Source: Laedolimicola sp934402125 (GTDB taxonomy: Bacteria; Bacillota; Clostridia; Lachnospirales; Lachnospiraceae). From it: a stretch of DNA of 64,000 nucleotides. The notes beneath the pieces are model-generated. The model made no database searches and was not told where the DNA came from. It was given only the letters and a program-made list of their open reading frames with translations. The stretch covers positions 992,001 to 1,056,000 of the forward strand of contig NZ_JBQHTG010000001.1 of the NCBI RefSeq assembly GCF_052065835.1. Reading direction: 5' to 3'. Made by a program: the position numbers and the translations under genes. Positions 57,779 through 64,000 of the stretch are shown here, one piece after another. Numbering within the stretch: the stretch's first letter is position 1; every line of letters starts with the position of its first letter.

Positions 57779-58122
57779 TATTCTTTTATAACTCCCTGAA
57801 GCTTTCCCAAGTGAAGCAGCGCGCTCTCGATCTCCTTCATACTGCGATCCTTCGCGCTGACCCTTGCGATGACTACCATGTCCAAACCACTATTGAACAT
57901 GTCTTCCTGTAGTCTGTAGCTTTCCCGAATCAATCTGGTGATTCTGTGCCGCACGATGCTGTTTCCAACCTTTTTGCTGACAGAAACACCTATTCGATTC
58001 GTTTCCAAGCCGTTCTCCTTCACATACATGACCAGATAACGGTTGGCTCGGGATTTTCCTTCCTTATATACAAGCTGAAAATCCCGGTTCTTTTTCAAAG
58101 ATTCTGAATGCGGATATTTCAT
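57778..58122 (-). CDS. rnpA: Ribonuclease P protein component
   Basis: A 114-residue basic protein with KNRDFQLVYKEGKSRANRYLV and RIGVSVSKKVGNSIVRHRITRLIRE (the RNR motif region). It assists the RNase P RNA in tRNA 5' processing. It is downstream of rpmH as in nearly all bacteria. Confidence 0.95.
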   Translation of the reverse strand: MKYPHSESLKKNRDFQLVYKEGKSRANRYLVMYVKENGLETNRIGVSVSKKVGNSIVRHRITRLIRESYRLQEDMFNSGLDMVVIARVSAKDRSMKEIESALLHLGKLQGVIKE

Positions 58123-58179
58123 ACACTCTCCAAAAGTCTCAAAAACTTAAAAGAGAAAAAAAGGCCACATATATGCGGC

Positions 58180-58314
58180 CTATGCGGATAATTTCTTTCT
58201 TCCCTTTAATCTTCTGGCAGCTAATACCTTTCTTCCGCCAGGAGTGCTCATTCTAGCTCTAAATCCGTGAACCTTTGCTCTGGATCTTTTCTTCGGTTGA
58301 AATGTCATTTTCAT
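58180..58314 (-). CDS. rpmH: 50S ribosomal protein L34
   Basis: A 44-residue basic protein: MKMTFQPKKRSRAKVHGF, STPGGRKVLAARR, ending KGRKKLSA. Universal L34 pattern. A ribosome site AGGAGG lies 8-13 bases before the ATG. First gene of the leftward operon from the origin. Confidence 0.95.
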   Translation of the reverse strand: MKMTFQPKKRSRAKVHGFRARMSTPGGRKVLAARRLKGRKKLSA

Positions 58315-58452
58315 GGTGCCTACACCTCCTATCTACAAAATATCATTTCAATTATATTCGCTGATGCCCGTAAAGTCAAGCAATTTGGCACTAAAATTCA
58401 TATTTCAAAAAATTTTTTTCTCTGTTTTATATATCTTGTGCCGCTCAAAAAG

Positions 58453-58495
58453 TTATCCACAAGATGTGGATAAAATGTGGATAATAAGTGGATAA
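58453..58495. promoter_or_regulatory. oriC-left DnaA boxes (rpmH-dnaA)
   Basis: TTATCCACA (58453-58461), TGTGGATAA (58465-58473), TGTGGATAA (58476-58484) and AGTGGATAA (58487-58495) in 43 bp. A weak promoter (TTGATC, TATTAT) for dnaA lies downstream at about 58510-58538. Confidence 0.9.
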
Positions 58496-58611
58496 CCTAT
58501 TTTTTTTGCTTGATCGCCGCCGGAATTTGGTATATTATTGATTATAGGATAAATTGCTCATTTTGCGTAATTATGCGAAAAACAGTTACCATTTGGGCAC
58601 TGAGGAGATAA

Positions 58612-59985
58612 ATGATGAATCTGATAAAAGAAAAATGGAGCGAAATCCTTGAACATGTCCGGAAGGAACACGAACTTTCGGATATTTCTTTTGAGACCTG
58701 GCTGCTCCCCCTGAAGGTCTCAAGCACCGATAATCACGTGGTTAAAATCATCGTCCCCATGGGGGAGCAGATGATTACCTATCTGAATTCCAAATTCAAG
58801 ACGCCGATTTTCGTGGCTATCGCCGAGTTTACCGGTGAAAAATACGAGGTTGAATTCATTACGGAAAAAGAGGCGCTTGCGCAGAAATCCGCAGAACCTG
58901 CGGCTTCTTTGGCTGCGTCTGAAGACCGCCCGGTGGTCAGCCCGGATTTTGAAAAATCCAACATCAACCCGAAGTTTACCTTCGACACCTTCGTAGTCGG
59001 CAGCAACAATAAGTTTGCCCATGCCGCATCCCTGGCAGTAGCTGAGACGCCCGGTAAGGTGTACAACCCACTTTTCCTGCATGGAGGCGTAGGACTGGGA
59101 AAAACCCATCTGATGCACGCCATTGCCAACCATATTTTAAAAGAAAATCCCAGTATGAAGGTACTCTACGTAACCAGTGAGTACTTTACCAACGAACTGA
59201 TTGAGACCCTGCGAATGGGTGATCCCTCCGGTATGACCCGCTTCCGCGAGAAATACCGCAACATCGACGTGCTTCTCATCGATGACGTTCAGTTTATCAT
59301 CGGAAAAGAGAGTACCCAGGAAGAATTCTTCCATACCTTCAACGCCCTTCATACGGCTAATAAGCAGATTATTATCTCCAGTGATCGTCCGCCCAAGGAT
59401 ATCGAGACACTGGAGGAGCGTCTCCGCACCCGTTTTGAATGCGGCCTGATTGCCGACGTATCCTCTCCGGATTTTGAGACACGAATGGCGATCCTGCGTA
59501 AAAAAGAGGAACTGGAAGGATACCATATTGACGACGATATCATTACCTATATCGCCACCAATATCAAGTCCAACATCCGTGAGCTGGAGGGCGCCTTCAA
59601 CCGGCTGATTGCCCTTTCCACCCTGGAAAAACGGCCCATCGATATGCTTCTTGCGGAAGAAGCGATTAAGGATATCATTTCTCCGGGAGAAAGCCGCAAG
59701 GTAACTCCGGAGCTGATTATCGAGATCGTAGCGGAGCATTTCCATATTACGCCCGCCGATATCTACAGCAACAAACGCACCGCCAATATCGCTTATCCCC
59801 GTCAGATTGCCATGTACCTCTGCAAGGAAAATGATACCACTCTGAAAAAGATCGGCGACATTATGGGCGGCCGGGACCATACCACCATCATGCACGGCGT
59901 GGAGAAGATCGAAAAAGAGCTGCAAAGCAACGATTCCACAATCCGCACCATCGGAACCATCCGCAAGAAAATCAATCCGAACTAG
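58612..59985 (+). CDS. dnaA: Chromosomal replication initiator DnaA
   Basis: A 457-residue initiator. Domain I about 1-80, a short variable domain II, AAA+ domain III with GGVGLGKTHLMHAIANH (Walker A, about 157-173) and VLLIDDVQFI (Walker B), and domain IV with GRDHTTIMHGVEKI for box recognition. GAGGAGATAA precedes ATG. It binds the boxes on both sides to open the origin. Confidence 0.97.
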   Translation: MMNLIKEKWSEILEHVRKEHELSDISFETWLLPLKVSSTDNHVVKIIVPMGEQMITYLNSKFKTPIFVAIAEFTGEKYEVEFITEKEALAQKSAEPAASLAASEDRPVVSPDFEKSNINPKFTFDTFVVGSNNKFAHAASLAVAETPGKVYNPLFLHGGVGLGKTHLMHAIANHILKENPSMKVLYVTSEYFTNELIETLRMGDPSGMTRFREKYRNIDVLLIDDVQFIIGKESTQEEFFHTFNALHTANKQIIISSDRPPKDIETLEERLRTRFECGLIADVSSPDFETRMAILRKKEELEGYHIDDDIITYIATNIKSNIRELEGAFNRLIALSTLEKRPIDMLLAEEAIKDIISPGESRKVTPELIIEIVAEHFHITPADIYSNKRTANIAYPRQIAMYLCKENDTTLKKIGDIMGGRDHTTIMHGVEKIEKELQSNDSTIRTIGTIRKKINPN

Positions 59986-59995
59986 CTCCAAGGAC

Positions 59996-60220
59996 TTATC
60001 AACATTCTCATGTGGACAACCATGTTGATATTGTGGGGAAAATTTTTTCCGGATTTAGGCCATGTGTATAACCTTCCTGGTTTCCGGTGGGTTATACCGT
60101 ACTTTTTCACATAGTTATCCCTCGCGAAGATCCTGTATTTTCAGGGCTTCAGACCACTTATCAACATATTCACAGTCCCTACTACGAATACGACGGATTA
60201 TTTTATATATTTATCTATAT
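59996..60220. other. oriC-right region (dnaA-dnaN)
   Basis: DnaA-box-like sequences TTATCAACA (59996-60004), TGTGGACAA (60011-60019), TGTTGATAT (60023-60031) and TTATCAACA (60158-60166), followed by a very AT-rich stretch (about 60193-60220) that could be the unwinding element. No gene. Confidence 0.75.
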
Positions 60221-60258
60221 CCCCCTGCCGGGATTTTTCGAAAGGAGTTATACACATT

Positions 60259-61371
60259 ATGAAGTTCGTCTGCAAAAAATCAGACCTTTTAAAAGGTGTT
60301 AACATTGTTTTGAAGGCCGTTCCTTCCAAGACCACCATGTCGATTCTGGAATGTATTCTGATCGATGTCTCTTCCGGACAGATTAAGATGACAGCCAACG
60401 ATATGGAGCTTGGCATTGAGACGATTCTTGAAGGAGACATTCAGGAGAAGGGCGTTATTGCCATCGACGCTAAGATCTTTTCTGAGATTGTCAGAAAGCT
60501 TCCGGATAACGACGTTACCATTGAAACCGATTCGAATTTTCAGATGCTTATTAGCTGTGAAAAGGCCCGTTTCAACATTGCCGGAAAGTCCGGAGAAGAT
60601 TTTTCATATCTTCCCTATATTGAAAAGACAGAACCGGTGGTTATTTCCCAGTTCAGTTTAAGAGAAGTGATCAAGCAGACGATCTTTTCCATTTCTGATA
60701 ATGAAAGCAATAAAATCATGACCGGCGAACTCTTTGAGATCAGCGGAAACCATCTGAAGGTTGTTTCCCTGGACGGTCACAGGGTATCCATCCGCAATCT
60801 GGAGCTGAAGGAAAGCTATGAAGACAGAAAGGTGATTGTTCCCGGAAAAACGCTGATCGAGGTCAGCAAAATTCTGTCCGGCGAGCTGGACGCCCTTGTA
60901 AATCTGTTTTTTACCAAAAATCATATTGTATTTGAATTTGACGAGACTACGGTGGTATCCCGTCTGATCGAAGGAGAGTATTTCCGTATCGACCAGATGC
61001 TTTCCTCCGATTATGAGACAAAGGTAAAGGTCAACAAAAAGGAATTTTTAAATTGTATTGACCGTGCGACGCTTCTGATCCGCGAAAGCGATAAGAAGCC
61101 GATTATCATTCAGATTGGAGACGGAGAGATGCGGCTGAAGCTGACCTCCGGCATTGGCTCTATGAATGAGGAGATCGTCATCGAGAAAGAGGGAAAAGAC
61201 ATTCTGATTGGCTTCAATCCGAAGTTTCTGATCGACGCCCTGCGCGTGATCGATGACGAAATGGTAACGCTGTATCTGGTAAATCCCAAGGCGCCCTGCT
61301 TTATTCGGGATGAAAAAGAATCTTATATCTACCTGGTTCTTCCGGTGAATTTCAGCAGCGCCGCTGTATAA
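60259..61371 (+). CDS. dnaN: DNA polymerase III beta sliding clamp
   Basis: A 370-residue clamp with three repeated domains (about 1-120, 128-245, 250-370). MKFVCKKSDLLKGVNIVLKA and the C-terminal FLIDALRVIDDEMVTLYL are family features; the final residues (YLVLPVNF) form part of the partner pocket. AAAGGAG precedes ATG. Confidence 0.96.
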   Translation: MKFVCKKSDLLKGVNIVLKAVPSKTTMSILECILIDVSSGQIKMTANDMELGIETILEGDIQEKGVIAIDAKIFSEIVRKLPDNDVTIETDSNFQMLISCEKARFNIAGKSGEDFSYLPYIEKTEPVVISQFSLREVIKQTIFSISDNESNKIMTGELFEISGNHLKVVSLDGHRVSIRNLELKESYEDRKVIVPGKTLIEVSKILSGELDALVNLFFTKNHIVFEFDETTVVSRLIEGEYFRIDQMLSSDYETKVKVNKKEFLNCIDRATLLIRESDKKPIIIQIGDGEMRLKLTSGIGSMNEEIVIEKEGKDILIGFNPKFLIDALRVIDDEMVTLYLVNPKAPCFIRDEKESYIYLVLPVNFSSAAV

Positions 61372-61383
61372 AAGGAGATAGGT

Positions 61384-61596
61384 ATGGATTATATCGAAGT
61401 ATCGATCAAAGATGAATTTATCCGTCTGGGCCAGGCCATGAAGCTGGCCGGTATTCTTTCCCTGGGATCGGATATCAAGTATGAAATCGTAGACGGCAAG
61501 GTAAAGGTAAATGGCGAGGTGGAGGAGCGCAGAGGCCGCAAGCTCTACAAAGACGATGTATTTACCTATCAGGGACAGGATTATAAAATCGTATGA
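61384..61596 (+). CDS. S4-domain RNA-binding protein (YaaA/RlbA type)
   Basis: A 70-residue S4 protein: EFIRLGQAMKLAGILSLGSD, then VKVNGEVEERRGRKLYKDD. It sits between dnaN and recF as in other Firmicutes. Its stop overlaps the recF start (ATGA). Confidence 0.92.
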   Translation: MDYIEVSIKDEFIRLGQAMKLAGILSLGSDIKYEIVDGKVKVNGEVEERRGRKLYKDDVFTYQGQDYKIV

Positions 61597-62678
61597 TAAT
61601 CGAATCCATGGAACTGAAGAATTTCCGGAATTACCGGGAGCTACAGCTTCAGTTTGATGAAAAAACGAATATTTTCTATGGCGATAACGCCCAGGGAAAG
61701 ACCAATATTCTGGAGGCCGTCTATCTGAGCGGTACCACCCGATCCCACAAGGGCAGCCGGGATCGGGATATGATTTTCTTCGGGGAAGAGGAATCCCATC
61801 TTCGCACCTTTGTAAAAAAGGGTACGATGGAGTATCAGATTGATATTCACCTGAAAAAGAATAAAACCAAGGGAATTGCCATAAACGGCGTACCGATCCG
61901 GAAGGCCAGTGAGCTTTTCGGTATCGCGAATTTTGTCTTTTTTTCTCCGGAGGATCTGAGCATTATTAAGCAGGGGCCCGGTGAGCGCCGGCGATTCCTG
62001 GACATGGAGTTATGTCAACTGGATAAGGTGTATCTGCACCATCTGGCCAACTATAACCGGATTGTAACCCAGCGGAATAAGCTTTTAAAGGACATCAGCT
62101 TTCGTCCTGAGCTGATCGAGACGCTGGACGTCTGGGATTTGCAGCTGGCAGAATATGGAAAGAAAATTATCCGCAGCCGGGAAGAATTTATTCACTCCCT
62201 GGGAGAAATGATTTACGGAATCCATCAGAAGCTTTCCGGAGGCCGGGAAAAGCTGCAGATTTCTTACGAGAAAAATGTGGGAGCAGAAGAACTCTATGAT
62301 GCCATTAGCCGGAACCGGGATCGGGATATCCGCATGAAAACCACCTCTGTGGGGCCTCACCGGGATGATCTTTTGTTTGCAGCGGACGGTATCGATATCC
62401 GGAAATTCGGTTCCCAGGGACAGCAGAGGACAGCAGCCTTATCATTGAAATTAGCGGAAATCGAGCTGGTCAAGCAGCTGATTCACGATACGCCGGTGCT
62501 GCTTTTAGACGATGTATTGTCTGAACTGGATCATAACCGGCAAAACTATTTATTGAACAGCATCCATGACATTCAGACCATGATTACCTGTACGGGCCTG
62601 GATGAATTTGTAAATCACAGGTTTTCGATCAACCGGATTTTCAGGGTAGTCGAAGGCGCTGTATACAGTGAAAATTAG
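61593..62678 (+). CDS. recF: DNA replication/repair protein RecF
   Basis: A 361-residue SMC-like ATPase. Walker A YGDNAQGKTNILEA (about 29-42), signature KFGSQGQQRTAALSLKLAE, and Walker B PVLLLDDVLSELD. It loads RecA at gaps with RecO and RecR. ATG overlaps the S4 gene stop. Confidence 0.95.
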   Translation: MIIESMELKNFRNYRELQLQFDEKTNIFYGDNAQGKTNILEAVYLSGTTRSHKGSRDRDMIFFGEEESHLRTFVKKGTMEYQIDIHLKKNKTKGIAINGVPIRKASELFGIANFVFFSPEDLSIIKQGPGERRRFLDMELCQLDKVYLHHLANYNRIVTQRNKLLKDISFRPELIETLDVWDLQLAEYGKKIIRSREEFIHSLGEMIYGIHQKLSGGREKLQISYEKNVGAEELYDAISRNRDRDIRMKTTSVGPHRDDLLFAADGIDIRKFGSQGQQRTAALSLKLAEIELVKQLIHDTPVLLLDDVLSELDHNRQNYLLNSIHDIQTMITCTGLDEFVNHRFSINRIFRVVEGAVYSEN

Positions 62679-62707
62679 TTACAAAAATCAGTATAGGAGG
62701 ATGGAAC

Positions 62708-64000
62708 ATGAGCGCAGAATACGGAGCAGATCAAATCCAGATTTTGGAAGGACTGGAAGCAGTCCGAAAAAGACCTGGTATGTACATCGGCAGCACCTCC
62801 GCCCGCGGTCTTCATCATCTGGTTTACGAGATCGTAGACAACGCAGTAGATGAGGCTTTGGCAGGCTTCTGTAAAAATATCGATGTGACGATTCATAAGG
62901 ATAATTCCATTACAGTCATCGACGACGGCCGTGGTATTCCGGTGGGAATCAATCACAAGGCGGGCATCCCGGCGGTAGAGGTGGTATTTACCATACTGCA
63001 CGCAGGCGGAAAGTTCGGCGGTGGAGGCTATAAGGTATCCGGCGGTCTGCACGGCGTAGGAGCATCCGTAGTTAACGCTCTGTCCGAGTGGCTGGAGGTC
63101 CGTATCTACAGCGAGGGAAAAATCTATTACCAGCGGTATGAGAGAGGACATTCGGTGGAGCCGCTGAAGGTGATTGGCGATTGTGATCTGGAGAAAACCG
63201 GAACCCAGGTTACCTTTTTACCGGATAAAGAGATTTTTGAAGAAACTGTTTATGATTACGATACCCTGAAAATCCGTCTGCGGGAGATGGCATTTCTGAC
63301 AAAGGGGCTGAATATCGTTCTCAGGGACGATCGACAGGAGCCTCAGTTTAAGAAGGAATTCTGCTACGAGGGCGGTATCAAGGAGTTCGTAAGCTATCTG
63401 AACCGTTCCAAGACGGCTCTTTACGATCAGATTATCTACTGCGAGGGAATGGTAAATGATGTTTTCGTAGAGGTAGCCCTGCAGCACAATGATTCCTATA
63501 CGGAAAACTGCTACAGCTTTGTAAATAACATCAATACACCGGAGGGTGGTACCCATCTGACCGGCTTTAAAAACGCACTGACCAAGACCTTTAATGATTA
63601 CGCGCGGAAAAATAAGCTCCTGAAGGACAGCGATCCCAGTCTCAACGGCGATGATATCCGGGAGGGACTGACCGCTATCATCAGCATTAAGATTGGAGAG
63701 CCCCAGTTCGAGGGTCAGACCAAACAGAAGCTGGGCAACAGTGAAGCCCGCGGAGCCGTGGATAACGTAGTTTCTGAACAGCTGATGATTTTCCTGGAGC
63801 AGAATCCCATGGTTGCCAAGGTCATTCTGGAAAAATCCATTCTGGCCCAGCGTGCCCGAGAGGCTGCCAGAAAGGCAAGGGATCTGACACGGAGAAAGAC
63901 TGCCCTGGACGGCATGGCGCTGCCCGGAAAGCTGGCAGATTGCTCCGATAAAAATCCGGAGAACTGCGAGATCTACATCGTAGAGGGAGATTCCGCAGGC
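62708..64000 (+). CDS. gyrB: DNA gyrase subunit B (5' part, runs off window)
   Basis: 431 codons are present without a stop. The GHKL ATPase motifs are EIVDNAVDEALAGF, DDGRGIPVG and GGLHGVGASVVNALS, then the transducer domain, ending at IVEGDSAG, the start of the Toprim EGDSA motif. It introduces negative supercoils with GyrA. AGGAGGATGG precedes ATG 62708. Confidence 0.97.
   Translation, partial: MSAEYGADQIQILEGLEAVRKRPGMYIGSTSARGLHHLVYEIVDNAVDEALAGFCKNIDVTIHKDNSITVIDDGRGIPVGINHKAGIPAVEVVFTILHAGGKFGGGGYKVSGGLHGVGASVVNALSEWLEVRIYSEGKIYYQRYERGHSVEPLKVIGDCDLEKTGTQVTFLPDKEIFEETVYDYDTLKIRLREMAFLTKGLNIVLRDDRQEPQFKKEFCYEGGIKEFVSYLNRSKTALYDQIIYCEGMVNDVFVEVALQHNDSYTENCYSFVNNINTPEGGTHLTGFKNALTKTFNDYARKNKLLKDSDPSLNGDDIREGLTAIISIKIGEPQFEGQTKQKLGNSEARGAVDNVVSEQLMIFLEQNPMVAKVILEKSILAQRAREAARKARDLTRRKTALDGMALPGKLADCSDKNPENCEIYIVEGDSAG

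Noticed and set aside
1..64000. tRNA or rRNA genes
   Set aside because: I looked for cloverleaf ends and rRNA landmarks and found none; short tRNAs could still be missed by eye.

Overview
The window is chromosomal DNA of a low-to-mid GC Firmicute, most likely a gut Lachnospiraceae (Blautia/Dorea/Ruminococcus type). The gene content points there: DUF3881, DUF4446 and DUF134-NifX proteins, serS next to parAB, a Tn4451-type mobilizable transposon, Lsa-like ABC-F and DUF4143 ATPases. The right end is the replication origin region: rpmH-rnpA-yidD-yidC-jag-mnmE-mnmG-rsmG and parA-parB on the minus strand, DnaA-box clusters either side of dnaA, then dnaN, an S4-domain gene, recF and the start of gyrB on the plus strand.

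Layout. (1) 1-10,211: right part of a Tn4451-type mobilizable transposon: small regulators, a MobQ-like oriT candidate, a cargo slot holding an Lsa-like ABC-F gene behind a leader-peptide attenuator and a P-loop kinase, then relaxase, CHC2 primase-like protein, VapE helicase, TnpW and the large serine recombinase. Its right end splits a maff2 gene, so it sits in the remains of a larger conjugative element. (2) 10,212-14,740: junk-rich boundary with a MerR-controlled hydrolase/flavodoxin operon and fragments (truncated lipoprotein fused to a vsr remnant, zinc ribbons, XRE regulator, relaxase tail). (3) 14,744-29,470: a redox and oxygen-defence island: TlpA, CcdA, a thioredoxin-thioredoxin reductase fusion, a HEPN-like protein, ferritin, superoxide reductase, ferredoxin-rubrerythrin fusion, double rubredoxin protein, DUF134-NifX, a Crp/Fnr regulator, a ZIP transporter, a CoA-disulfide reductase-rhodanese, thioredoxin, rhodaneses and an SDR. 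An IS110 element interrupts the trxA-rhodanese operon. (4) 29,500-34,790: gene graveyard with a broken toxin-antitoxin pair, a degraded copy of the XRE gene from region 2, DUF4143 ATPases in intact and broken states, a Fic pseudogene and a 33-bp repeat array. (5) 35,000-44,700: core genes, including a yybP-ykoY-like riboswitch before a P-type ATPase and a LexA-box-controlled Y-family polymerase. (6) 44,648-64,000: origin domain with three parS sites.

The most coherent new signal is in region 3. A palindrome GTGAT-N3-ATCAC lies exactly 22 bp upstream of a recognisable -10 box at three separate promoters (trx-trxR, trxA, SDR). A fourth, weaker copy precedes the rubredoxin/rubrerythrin/superoxide reductase/ferritin operon. 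This is the class II activator position (centre near -41), and the half-site suits the R-E-x3-R recognition helix of the Crp/Fnr protein encoded inside the island, so I infer a local redox regulon. All coordinates and alignments were made by eye; single-base errors in hand counting are possible.
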